Positions 9,882 to 19,978 of a stretch of 64,000 bases of DNA are shown in pieces. Position 1 is the first letter of the stretch; the number at the start of each line of letters is the position of its first letter. The stretch comes from Talaromyces rugulosus (taxonomy: Eukaryota > Ascomycota > Eurotiomycetes > Eurotiales > Trichocomaceae), in NCBI RefSeq assembly GCF_013368755.1, contig NC_049565.1:5270001-5334000 (forward strand). Reading direction: 5' to 3'. The position numbers and the translations under genes are program-made. The notes under the pieces are model-generated. The model was not told where the DNA came from, searched no databases, and saw only the letters and a program-made list of their open reading frames with translations.

Positions 9882-10352
9882 ATGGGCAGAGGAGCATTTG
9901 ACACAACTGGTGTGAAAAAGCCCGGCGCTCCTCCTCCCCCTCCGAGCCGTCGATAAAACACGAACATCGAAACCCTTCAGCCTTGCATTATTTCAATCCG
10001 GACTGCTTAGGCTGCATGTACTGCGCTTTTATCATCGAATCAATTACCGTGTTACGCAACCATGCTGTCAGATCTTTGGGCAAGTATCTCTGCCTGCTGT
10101 GGGCTATTTCAAGTAAGACAAACCTTGTTTACATTAACATGTCTAACTGAGCTCAAGATCTTCAATACACCAAATATCACTGTACGATCAATAAATTACC
10201 TCAACAAAAAGGATATCGAGACCGCGATTGCCGAAATACGCATCACATCGTCGGACTCGAAAAGGCTGCTGGAGTGGAGACGGATACCCTACAAAGAGCT
10301 GATTGAGATGAAAGGAGGCGAAGATGCTGTAAACAAGTTCTATGGATGTTAG
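9882..10352 (+). CDS. Small hypothetical gene with an upstream mini-ORF
   Basis: A TATAAAT box at 9797-9803 is followed by a 24-codon mini-ORF (9882-9956, starts MGRGAFDTTG, Pro-rich end). A main ORF then runs from the ATG at 10062 to 10352. A 45-nt intron is likely at 10113-10157 (GTAAGA, branch CTAAC, end AAG); splicing keeps frame and gives 81 aa, against 96 aa unspliced. The N-terminus is hydrophobic with two Cys; the rest is a charged helix-rich protein. The mini-ORF may be regulatory or may be a first exon. Family not recognised. Confidence 0.4.
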
Positions 10353-11115
10353 TGTATGAAACCGCGGTCAACGTTTATCGAACCTGTCAGATAGCCCTAC
10401 ATACTGTGAATACTCTATACTAGCGAAATTTCAAAAGATCTTTGTAGACACTTAATGTCTCTGTTCCAAAAGTATAACTAGGCGAGCCGTAGTATACAGT
10501 TTCTAAGCTAGTGGCACCACCTGCATCTAGACCTGAGTGATCAGATCCCATAATCGTAAACAGCCCCTATTTAGTGACGGCTGAGTCCGGGTGATTGACG
10601 CAGAAGGTTGAGCTATTTATGCATTCTGCAACAAGGATTCCATCCCTGGAGTGGCCAACATGTGTAGCTTCTCATTATCTAGTTAAAAGACGATCGACAT
10701 AGTCATGTTTCATTCCAAGTAGTAAGAGACACCGCTTCTCTTTTAGTATTACATGGTCGGACAGATTATTCTTATTCCTTAGTAGCACCGAATTGAGTAA
10801 AGAAGTACATACGACCACAGCCATTTCATGTACTAATTCTAGTTCGAGGCTAATCGTATAATTTGGCTGTTATATTGATTTTGATTCAGGCGGCGCTTTT
10901 TGGTTGGTGCTAGTGCTAGGGTTCAGTGCCGGTCTTAAATCTCGCGAACGGATACATGCGAGATGATGGAGTAATAATCAATTTCAGGAGACAGTTTTCG
11001 GATAGAAACCCTCTTCCGGCAGTATATGTGCTGCAGCTATTTGAACCCTGCTTAATATAAGTGGTTACCCCCCATTCTTCCTGCAAGACTGCATAGTGTT
11101 ATACTTTAGCCCAAA
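10353..11115. other. Intergenic region
   Basis: No gene, RNA or repeat recognised. A TATA-like element (AATATAAG, 11054-11061) near the end probably serves the bZIP-like gene. Confidence 0.45.
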
Positions 11116-11548
11116 ATGTAAGATTCTAGATCTTCATATAATTGAAGTTACTGACGATACGTACAGGAGTTTCAATGGCAGAATCCCCGTCACCTTTCAT
11201 CATCAGACGGCTTCTTCTAAGGCCAACAAAAAGCGCAAGCGAAATACAGAGGCGACAAAAAGGTACCGTGAGCAACTTCAAAAGAGACAAGATTGGTGGA
11301 AAACTCTCAAAGGGTGGCTCTTGGAGGAAACGGGGGACTCAACAGAAATGAGTTCTCTATCACCGGAACTGAAGATGGGCTCCAAGGAACTCAAACGTGA
11401 GATCCATGACCTAGAAGCTGTGCTACGCGATCGTTATCTTCGAACTCTTCAAAAAATGGGCAAGCTGGAAGAAGGGACTGAGCGTCTCCCAATCAAGGTG
11501 CTACATAGAAAAGCACGGACATCTCAACACTGGTCAACTGTCATATAG
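11116..11548 (+). CDS. bZIP-like transcription factor, 127 aa, with intron-split start codon
   Basis: The frame 11167-11548 lacks its own ATG. A good 49-nt intron (GTAAGA..GTACAG, 11118-11166) joins AT at 11116-11117 to G at 11167, making an ATG split by an intron and a protein beginning MSFNGRIPV. The basic region near residues 20-45 has the bZIP pattern N-x2-A-x4-R within KRKRNTEATKRYREQL. A poorly conserved, Leu-containing helix follows at residues 70-100. It probably binds DNA as a dimer. A CRE-type palindrome (TGACGTCA) occurs at 18733-18740 inside the same element and is a possible target. The exact 5' end is uncertain; an upstream exon cannot be excluded. Confidence 0.6.
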
Positions 11549-12040
11549 ATATGCAGGTAGTTATGCGCTAGTAACAACGACTCCGCATGAAAGCTATTCG
11601 TAGTGGAGCTGGCACATTAATAACTTGTATTAGCAACGGAACAGCGTGATGGGCTTCCATTTTACTGGCCAGGCTGGCGAAACAATCCACTTAATGGACA
11701 GTTCTAGGTCGGTCGTATGCTCCAGCACAGCTCTGTATAGGTCGACGCACAAAAATGGAACGGTCGATCGTTAGTTTTGCGAAAAAGTTGCACAAGGGTA
11801 CATGCTCATGCTTTGCATTAGGCTGAGTGGTTCGCTAATGCATGGCCCTCGATGCATTCGTATGGAATTATAGCGGTGTGCCCCGTATTAGTATAGATGG
11901 GGCCGGGTATAAAGAGAGGTGCGTTTCTCCAGTAGTTTGCTGGGTCAAAAATCAGATGCTATTCTTTGAATTTCAGACACGCGCTTACATTTTTGACTTC
12001 CAACTATTAATTTCGATCCATACCTGATACTCATTTCACT
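11549..12040. promoter_or_regulatory. Promoter region of the BCS1-like gene
   Basis: TATAAAG at 11908-11914, about 130 bp before the ATG at 12041. Short ORFs here are not convincing. Confidence 0.5.
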
Positions 12041-13534
12041 ATGGATGTCTCCAATGTTGCTGCTTCCATGCCGGCCTATCAAGTCTCCATCCTAGATATC
12101 TTCTTTCCTGGCCTTACCGGCATCTTGGCCGTGGCAAATGGACTATCAACGGGACAACTGAACAGCTATGCACGTCTGCTTTTTGTTGGTGGTTTCTGCA
12201 TCTTCCTTGCCAGATACTTTTACGGGTATATCAACGACTTGGTGGATCGCCACTTCAGTTTGTGACACTGTCCCTCTCTTTTTCTGTCACGTTCTAACGA
12301 TTTTGAAGTGTCCACAATCCACGTATCGTACTATAATGAAGCCTTCGACATGCTCATTAATTGGATATCTGAACAACATTTCGCCCAAAATACACGAACG
12401 TCTTTGGCCAGTGTTGGTGCAAAGCACCGACGAGGATTTTTCGACAACGCTAACGGAGACAAGAAGTCGTTGTCATTCACACCGTGGAATACATCGATTA
12501 GCTTCATATACAAAAATCACCTCATCAAGTTCAGCCGTACTCAAAAAGATGGCCGTTCTAGTGAAGAAGAGATTGTTGTCTCTTGTGTTGGTCGATCTCC
12601 AACGATCTTGAAAGAACTCTTTCAGGAGTGTCGAGCCGAATACCTCAAGAAAATCGAAAAAAAGACTACCGTGTTCGACCATCAAGGGGGAGAATGGAGA
12701 AAAACCAAGTCGAGAGAAATCCGGCCACTGTCCACTATCCTCATGGACGAGGAAGAAAAACAAATGCTGGTGAACGATGTAGACAACTTTTTGGATCCAA
12801 GAACCCGGGGCTGGTATGCGCGGCGGGGCATCCCCTATCGCAGGGGATTTCTTCTGTACGGGCCTCCCGGGACTGGGAAATCCAGCTTAAGTTTGTCCAT
12901 TGCGGGACGGTTCGACCTGGACATATATGTTCTCAATCTTTCTGCTGTTGATGACAGTAAGCTGAGCAGTTTGTTCTCCGAGCTCCCGTCTCATTGCGTT
13001 GTGCTCCTGGAAGATGTTGACGCAGCCGGTACAACACGAGCTGAAAAAACCACCGAAAAAACTACAGATCAGAGTGTCGCCAAGCTCCAGGGGCTGACTC
13101 TCTCCGGTTTGCTAAACGCAATAGATGGCGTCTCTTCGCAGGAAGGCCGGGTATTGATAATGACTACTAATCATATTGAGCACTTGGATGCGGCGCTGAT
13201 CCGACCTGGGCGTGTGGACAGGAAGATTTTTTTCCGACTTACTAATAAGGACATGAACGCTCGGCTCTTCTGCACCATTTTCAAACAATCAGCGGAAGAC
13301 CAACACATACCAAAAGAAGACATCGGCGAAGAAAATGTCGAACGACTTGCAATTGAGTTTGCTGGAAAGGTACCAGAAAATGTGTTCAGTCCAGCTGAAG
13401 TCCTTTCGTTTTTACTGGAGAATAAGCGATCTCCAGTCAATGCTGTTGCTAATGTGGAGAAATGGGCAAAGAGTGGTCAGGCTAGAGGTAAAGACCTGAG
13501 AAGAGAATTGTCGTGGATAAGCGATTCGTCTTAG
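12041..13534 (+). CDS. BCS1-like AAA+ ATPase, 480 aa
   Basis: Exons 12041-12257 and 12309-13534, with a 51-nt intron. An N-terminal hydrophobic segment (about residues 38-60) is followed by a BCS1-type N domain and then the AAA module. Walker A is GPPGTGKSSL near residue 255, Walker B is VVLLEDVDAA, and the second region of homology includes RPGRVDRK. In mitochondria Bcs1 translocates the Rieske iron-sulphur protein across the inner membrane. Many moulds carry divergent paralogues of unknown role, and this copy, as Starship cargo, is likely one of these. The Walker and sensor residues are present, so ATPase activity is plausible. The length is close to the usual 420-550 aa. The intron lies just after the N-terminal membrane segment. 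Confidence 0.88.
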
Positions 13535-14142
13535 GAAGAGTTTGTGGCTTGATACAAATATGGGCGAGCCATGCAGATCTGTTTCGCTTCTCTTTTGTGT
13601 GCTACAAGTGCGAGCCGTCTCTTCTCGTGCTTTCTGCTCTTTTCGGTCTTTTTTCTTCAGCCTATGCCGCTGTTACCTAAACTGTTTGAGTGAGCCGGAT
13701 GTTCGTTGTTGCGATCTCTCTACTTTGCTGGTGATCTCTCTTCTTATGATATTTGCTCTTCTTCTCGTCTCTACTCCCAAAGTCCCTTTTGTTCTAGCGG
13801 TTGCTGATGTCTGAATCCCTTTTATCTCCTATATCTATATATAGCAGTTTTCTTGCAGGACACTAGGATCGCATGCTATTTAGTTAATCAACCAAGTCAA
13901 ATGTAACTTTTGGGACAGCCAGACAGCCCCTTTGTGACCTAAACCACTCGATCTCCGTGATTTTCTCACTTTATCGCGACTACCATCCGCGTTTCATAGC
14001 CACCGGCTATGATTGGCTCGGTGTTATTAGTAAATCCGTCATCCGTCATTTGTCATCCGCCAGTTGCTAGGCATTAACTCGGGTTCACCACGTGCTTGAA
14101 AACAACATTTCCGTACCCCCTTTCTCACTGTTGCCTGGGGTT
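13535..14142. other. Intergenic region
   Basis: No gene supported. It contains pyrimidine-rich stretches and a TATATATAG run near 13837, and leads into the kinase-like gene. Confidence 0.4.
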
Positions 14143-16395
14143 ATGGCTGATGATAGCTCACCAGATTATAAGGCTCTCTTCCAGAAGGCGGAAGAGGAAC
14201 GAAGACACGAAGCGAAATTACGAAGGCAGGAAGCGGAGTTGCGCAGGCAAGCGGAGGAGCGAGAGAAACAAGCAGAGGAGCGAGAGAAACAAGCAGAGGA
14301 GCGAGAGAAGCGGGAAGCAGAGCTGCGAAGGCGAGCAGAAGCGCGTACCCAACCCACAACATTCAGGGAGCTTATTCAAACCTGCCATGTCCTATTTTCT
14401 GAATCGTTGAAGGCCGGCACGCCAACCAAGTCCACCAAGGGACAGATTCCCACCCCCACTGGTAAATACTATCCGAAACGACTCTGCCTTTGGTCAGACT
14501 GCCCTGTGCAGCAGCAAAAGATATATACCGATGTCTGCAATTATCTTGAACCGCTAGAAAACGAACCCTCCCGACGATTCGCGTCCCTCGCCGAGCTACA
14601 CGGTCTTAGTCGGCGCTTTGATCGCCGTTTGCTACGGAGTGAAAAGGATTTGGAGAGTTATGAGCGATTTGCAGTGGAGGACTATGTCCACGATATTATC
14701 ACCGAACTGTGTAATATCCCAGACGCCAAGCAGAGATTCCGGCTTGGTAATGGGGTTGCATTTGACAACCATGCGAATACCTTAGACGAGACGGAAGATG
14801 ACGATGCAAACGTGCTAGATACGTCAAGTTCACAGCATCCGAGGCCAGATCAATTTTGCATCCATCGTGTCGACGGCACCACGAATACCTTGCTCACTAC
14901 GGTCGAGTACAAGCCTCCGCATAAGCTCTCCGTGGAGAACCTCCGAGTCGGTCTGCGACCAATGGATTTTGGGAAAGAAGTCGTCAACAAGGACAAGATA
15001 CCGATTGATAAGAATGACAAACTGAAATATAATGCGGAACAGCTAGTAGGCTCAGTGCTGGTACAGGAATACCATGTTATGATTCAGGAAGGACTCGAAT
15101 ACTCTTATATTACGAACGGCCTAGCTCTGGTTCTTCTCTATGTTCCCTACCACGATTATAGTACGCTTTATTACTACCACTGTGAACCGAAAAAAGATGC
15201 CAATCTGGAAGATCCCGATGTCTTTCAGCAGCCAGTAACGGCCATCGCCAGGGTATTGTGTCTCTGCTTGATGAGTTTCCATTCTCAGATCCGGGACCAA
15301 GCATGGCGGAATGCTGCTAGGTCACAATTAGATACATGGAAGACGAGTTTCGACCATACGCGATCGCAAATCCCTGAAAAAGAGCTCAAAGTAGTTCCCC
15401 CGGATTCCGACTACACAAGTTCGGAATATACAAGCTCCGAATACTTACCATCGTCTCCATTACCGCCTACTTCGGGACCCACCCGTCCAGTCCCAACACG
15501 CTCTCGAAGCAATTGCGCGCCCATGGAAACGACATCGCGCGGCGAACAAACGGAATCTTCTGACTCTGAAGCCGGCCCAGCACCGAGTCGAAAACGAGGC
15601 TTCAGCCAAATTCTTTCTTCTCCGCCCAACCAGCGATCTTCGACGCGTCCCGTTAACTCTACTCCTCCGTCCGGTAATCAACACCAACACGCAGCACGTT
15701 TCTGCACCCAGCGATGCCTGTTAGGTCTGCAACAAAGAGATGCATTAGATAATCTATGCCCTAATGTCCATCTTCATCGGCAGGACCAGGAAGATAATCG
15801 ACATTGTATTGATACCAAACGGCTGGTGAAACTACTGAAAGTACAGCTTGATCAAGACCTCGATCACAACTGTACGCCGTTCGGGGCTTGTGGATCATAC
15901 GGCGCGCCGTTCAAGATTACTTGCGCCACGTATGGCTATACGGTTGTTGGAAAGGGGACCACGTCCAAACTTTGGAAGGAGGTCTCCAGTGAGTCGGAAA
16001 TATACCAAGTTCTCCAGAAGGTACAGGGATCTGCGGTTCCAGTCTTCCTTGGAACTATTGATCTAAGAATGACCTTCTTTCTCCATGGAGCTGGAGAGAT
16101 CCGGCATATGTTGCTTATGGGCTGGGGGGGTGAGAGTATTGGAGCAGAGCAGAGGGTGACACTTCGTCACGAAATATCTAGATCAAGGAGGCAAATCCGC
16201 AAGCTGGGCGTTATCCACCAGGACTTGAGACTGGATAATATGTTATGGAATGATGAACTGAAACGGGTTCTGATCATCGACTTTCACCGGTCTGAAATAG
16301 ACCGCCGTTCGACGAGAGATCGGGTTGGGTCTTTGAAGAGGCCAATGCACTTCCTGTCGAGCCAGTCAAAACGTCCTCGTCTTCTTTATACTTGA
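14143..16395 (+). CDS. Kinase-like protein with nuclease-like N-terminal half, 750 aa
   Basis: Single exon. ATG 14143 (MADDSSPDYKALF) is the first ATG in frame. Residues about 10-70 form a charged coiled coil that includes three EEREKQA-type heptads encoded by 21-bp repeats. A middle domain contains VEYKPPHKLS near residue 254, reminiscent of the E-x-K part of PD-(D/E)xK nucleases, but this is only a motif match. A Ser/Pro-rich linker follows. The C-terminal third resembles a protein kinase: a catalytic-loop motif HQDLRLDN near residue 690 and a metal-binding loop that is DFH instead of DFG. The glycine-rich loop is weak. Such two-part proteins occur in multicopy families in moulds. Function unknown; it could be an active kinase or a degenerate one. 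Confidence 0.7.
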   Translation: MADDSSPDYKALFQKAEEERRHEAKLRRQEAELRRQAEEREKQAEEREKQAEEREKREAELRRRAEARTQPTTFRELIQTCHVLFSESLKAGTPTKSTKGQIPTPTGKYYPKRLCLWSDCPVQQQKIYTDVCNYLEPLENEPSRRFASLAELHGLSRRFDRRLLRSEKDLESYERFAVEDYVHDIITELCNIPDAKQRFRLGNGVAFDNHANTLDETEDDDANVLDTSSSQHPRPDQFCIHRVDGTTNTLLTTVEYKPPHKLSVENLRVGLRPMDFGKEVVNKDKIPIDKNDKLKYNAEQLVGSVLVQEYHVMIQEGLEYSYITNGLALVLLYVPYHDYSTLYYYHCEPKKDANLEDPDVFQQPVTAIARVLCLCLMSFHSQIRDQAWRNAARSQLDTWKTSFDHTRSQIPEKELKVVPPDSDYTSSEYTSSEYLPSSPLPPTSGPTRPVPTRSRSNCAPMETTSRGEQTESSDSEAGPAPSRKRGFSQILSSPPNQRSSTRPVNSTPPSGNQHQHAARFCTQRCLLGLQQRDALDNLCPNVHLHRQDQEDNRHCIDTKRLVKLLKVQLDQDLDHNCTPFGACGSYGAPFKITCATYGYTVVGKGTTSKLWKEVSSESEIYQVLQKVQGSAVPVFLGTIDLRMTFFLHGAGEIRHMLLMGWGGESIGAEQRVTLRHEISRSRRQIRKLGVIHQDLRLDNMLWNDELKRVLIIDFHRSEIDRRSTRDRVGSLKRPMHFLSSQSKRPRLLYT
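14251..14313 (+). repeat. 21-bp coding repeat, three copies
   Basis: Three tandem 21-bp units encode EEREKQA-type heptads in the coiled coil of the kinase-like protein. The third copy diverges at its end. Confidence 0.75.
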
Positions 16396-17011
16396 GCGTT
16401 CAATTATTCGCTAAGATAACTCCTGAATTTTATCGGCTTAAAGCATTCATGCCGCCTATATAAATCGAGAAGAGCTTGATAGCTGGCAGGATGATGAGCC
16501 ACTTTGATGGAACTGCCAGGCTGTAAGCACATAGCGGTAAGTAACGTTCAGAAAGGAAGACAGCCTTCATATACTCAACGTCAGCCTCGTGTTACCCTTC
16601 GAGTTGGTGACTTATGGGACTGGTGCGCGTTTCTGTTGACCCGAATCAGCCTAGCAGTGAACTTAAGACAGGGAGTGCATGTCGACGATGGAGGCGTGGT
16701 TACAAAATGTCTGTTGTTGTGCCTCATCTCATTTGGGGATCTGGCGCGATACCTTAATACCAACATTCAGTCGACACGAATCGGGTCATGGATAAAATCG
16801 ACAATGAGCATGGCAATGATGCCTTTCCATGATTGCATGAACATTAAAGAGTTTTGGGTAGCAGTCTTGAGATTGCGCCAATCAAAGATCTTTAGGCGCT
16901 CCCATTATTCCCAGTCAGTTTGCTGCCCGATTCACCCCACATCGCTCCATGTTCACACTCAGACTTTTTCTATCTCATCAATTCCAACTTTTTAAAAAGC
17001 TCTGACCTTGA
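16396..17011. other. Intergenic region
   Basis: An open frame at 16504-16995 is not convincing: it has no recognisable features and no splice support. A CTATATAAA box near 16455 may belong to the following GRF gene or to an unseen transcript. No other feature seen. Confidence 0.4.
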
Positions 17012-17398
17012 ATGGATCCAGAAAGTGACCATTGGGCTATACGGAGGCCGCCTACATGCTTATACTGTGGCTCTTCAACACGTCGAACACGGGCTAAACC
17101 CAGCAATCCTAATGGCAACGCCGACCGCCCTTATTACTACTGTAAGAATTGCAACGAGTTCTCGTGCTTCGCAGACATGAGAGGAATCCATCTGGAGAAC
17201 CCGATATGCGACTGCTCACAGTATATTCCAAGTCGACTTCAAATCGCTGGACAAGACAAAAAATTACCGAGAGCCTTACACTATCGATGTGCGGTTGGAG
17301 GATGCTCATACTTTAGTTATTTAACCGATCATCAAGGCCGCGTTCTGGTTTATAGTGGACTACTTTCGAAGACAGATTTAATCTTGGGGGGCTTTTGA
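17012..17398 (+). CDS. GRF-type zinc-finger protein, 128 aa
   Basis: Single exon from the ATG at 17012. Residues about 16-55 fit a GRF zinc finger: CLYC, a basic stretch, then NADRPYYYCKNC and FSCFAD, the usual C-x2-C..N..RPYY-C..F..D layout. GRF fingers bind single-stranded DNA or RNA in topoisomerases and nucleases. A second set of Cys residues (CDC, then CAVGGC) follows and may form another metal site. As stand-alone cargo its job is unknown. It is convergent with the gene ending at 17677. Confidence 0.72.
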   Translation: MDPESDHWAIRRPPTCLYCGSSTRRTRAKPSNPNGNADRPYYYCKNCNEFSCFADMRGIHLENPICDCSQYIPSRLQIAGQDKKLPRALHYRCAVGGCSYFSYLTDHQGRVLVYSGLLSKTDLILGGF

Positions 17399-17676
17399 AG
17401 AATGGAATATGACCACTGCGGTAGCCAACAAGTGTAGGAATCTCAATTGGGATCAAGGAAAGTTGCAGAATGTTTGATGGCCAATGTTTAAGGTCAGATG
17501 CTAGAATTAGGAATGAAGTCAACAACCTCAAGCTACGATACAAGGGGCTGGGCATGCATAAACTTAGCCAGATATGAACTATACACCTATCAAAGATATA
17601 GGGACGATTGTCAGAAAAATACTCGACATTAGTAGTAAGATCATGAATTAAAACTAATTTGAAACTAACCCTTCTT

Positions 17677-18457
17677 CTACTCTTGTTTCCTCCAGCGCCA
17701 CCATTTGTCAATATGTGACTGTGCACTCACAGAGGCTAACAATTGACTCAACATAATTACAGAGGGTTCTTCTGGGAAGTAATCGGATTTTCTCGGCTCT
17801 TCTGGGATTGGTAAGGACTGGCAAAAACTGCAATCACTGTCTGGCTCTTCTTGATGACCCAACTGATGCTCGATGCAACGCACACTCCAGTCTCCTTCCC
17901 ATTCTTGATAGCTCTTGTTGAAACGTTCATAGAATCCAAGGTCAAAGGTACTGCCCTCATACCGAAACCAATCTGCGATTGCTTCCGCAGATGATTGGAG
18001 GCAAACCCCGCTGTCAATTGGGGCGGAGATGTAGCCAGCCATCTTCAGGTAGCCATCTCGTACCAAACCAGGCAGATCAGGCAGAAAACGTTCGAGACAT
18101 GTAACATGGTAGTATTTGATTTTATAGTCTGTATGAGCTCCTATTAGCTAACTTCTGCGATGGGACAAGGTTGATACGCATACTTGATGAAGCAGATACG
18201 TTTTCTAGCTTGAACCGATAATTGGATCTGATGACCGGACTTCCAGTTCGCTTATACGGCATACAACTCCATGCCCGGCAATGACTCATTTTGGCTTTGG
18301 GAACCTCTTGGAGGAAGAGGAGGAAGTCTCCCGACTTTAGGTCATCCATCATGAAAGCTGCTTCCTCTTCTCGATCATGTTGTCTTTTTCTCTTTCTTTC
18401 GAGTTCCTCTGAAGGAATGACCACTTGGGCCTGTTGATGTGGTTTATCAGGATTCAT
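17677..18457 (-). CDS. PARP-type-finger-like protein, 241 aa
   Basis: Two exons on the minus strand, 18184-18457 and 17677-18128, joined by a 55-nt intron (GTATGC..ATACAG) that restores the frame. The N-terminus is basic (EELERKRKRQHDREEE). The core has CRAWSC, then SPVIRSNYRFKLE, then YYHVTCLE, i.e. a C-x4-C..H-x2-C arrangement like PARP-type zinc fingers that bind nicked DNA. The C-terminal part has CSFC and is acidic, ending WWRWRKQE. The PARP-like assignment rests on motif shape only. It lies back to back with FRE across a 1.5-kb spacer. Confidence 0.65.
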
Positions 18458-18732
18458 GATGAATATACAACCGACAACGAGTCGATGCAGAAGGTGGGTT
18501 GGAACTTCTTAACGTACGAGACGCTTGGCCTCGTAGTGCTGAGCGGAGAATATATATAGTTGGGAGAGAGACATAGTTTACTAGGATTCACTTCGAATGG
18601 TACTTCTCCTAAGGCCGTAGTAGCAATACACCGTACAGAAAGTACCAATCGGTCGCTACGTTCATAATGGTTTCAGTCGTCAGAACAGGACGGTAGAAGA
18701 TTCTGCTTTGTCATGACTATCGAGACGGGGTG

Positions 18733-18740
18733 TGACGTCA
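18733..18740. promoter_or_regulatory. CRE-type palindrome TGACGTCA
   Basis: A perfect CRE/ATF-class bZIP binding site 276 bp upstream of the PARP-like gene's ATG. A bZIP-like gene is encoded in the same element at 11116-11548. A regulatory link is inference. Confidence 0.4.
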
Positions 18741-19901
18741 TCAGTAAGATGGTAGTGGAGTTTAAGGTACACTGATTTCCTCGTAAGCCCTTGCATCTGA
18801 ACTACTGATTGATCAGAAGGATCAAGGGCTAACAATGAATGGGACGATCGACATGTCTCATATAACGACATGCGTTTGGGGCGCACCGATTGGCTAAAGT
18901 AATCGGAAATGATTGAAGTCTATTTTTAAGGTTTGGAAGTTAACAAACTGCAATGAGGCAGAATCCATGCATAAACGAACCAACAAACAGCCTATAATTG
19001 TGGGGCAATGGCTATGCGTCAGCCTTCCACGCCCAATGCGACGTTGAGCCAACCACCGACCCGCTTTCTATACCGATCCTGGTAAGATAACTTGTAGATC
19101 GGGCACTACCTCACTTGCGAAATATATATATGATGCATACGTTTTCCGGATGTCATAAAATGCGAGTCTTAAAAGCGTTCCCTGCATTCTGTTCCCTCTG
19201 GTTCACAGTAAATGATTCTACGACGCGGCTTCCTTTCGATTCTACCCGCTTCGATTGATGGTCTAGACCGTGCGCCCTGCGTGGCCAGATTGATTAGTTC
19301 CATCCCTGCAGGACTTAGCTGACGAACTGGACTTTAGTTCTTCCCAGACGCAATCACCATTCTGAGTCAATCAACAAAAAAAAGATGACACCACTGCACT
19401 AACCCAGTCAAATTGACTGCTGATTGGCCAAAACCAGCGCCTTGTCTTGGCGCGCGGTTGCGTCTTGACTTTCGAGACATGCATACCCATTTCTCACCAT
19501 CCCTTCCCGAACTTCTCTCTTTCTCGACATGCTCAAACTAGCACTGCGGCTTTCCTTAACATGCTTTTTTAACATCGCTTAATGATTATGTGGACTGAAG
19601 CTGCATCCAACCAATCGCCATGAATGGACCAGGCTTTACATCTGTTTCACATTTAACTCTTAACCTAGTTACGTTCCCACCCAGAGACCTTTCTATGACT
19701 CATAAACGCAACTATTCGGCTCGTAACAGCCTTGTTCGAATATTTCAGCTAATGGAGCTCCTGGTCCCGAGGGAGGTCTCTATACGAACCTTCCTTTCCC
19801 AATTTAATATCCTCAGTTTCAGCATAAAACATCTGTAGGGTGACCGCTATCTCCACCGTAGGTGTCCAGTTGGACGTAAGACCTCTAGTCACGCAAAGAC
19901 C

Positions 19902-19909
19902 TATAAATA
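19902..19909 (+). promoter_or_regulatory. TATA box of the ferric reductase gene
   Basis: TATAAATA. A transcript starting about 30 bp downstream would begin close to the in-frame ATG at 19937, so ATG 19979 is the safer start. Confidence 0.55.
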
Positions 19910-19978
19910 GTCCGCCGTCTATCCTTTCAGACTATTATGCAGACATTCATTCATTCTTTAAAACCGACCCTCTCAAGC

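Larger units (their letters stand above)
18458..19978. other. Long intergenic region upstream of FRE
   Basis: No gene supported; the ORF at 19620-19838 has no recognisable content. It holds a CRE-type palindrome (18733-18740), a CCAAT-containing stretch near 19611 and the FRE TATA box (19902-19909). Confidence 0.5.

Noticed and set aside
16504..16995. 163-aa plus-strand ORF
   Set aside because: No domain, composition resembles random translation, sits in the promoter zone of the GRF gene.
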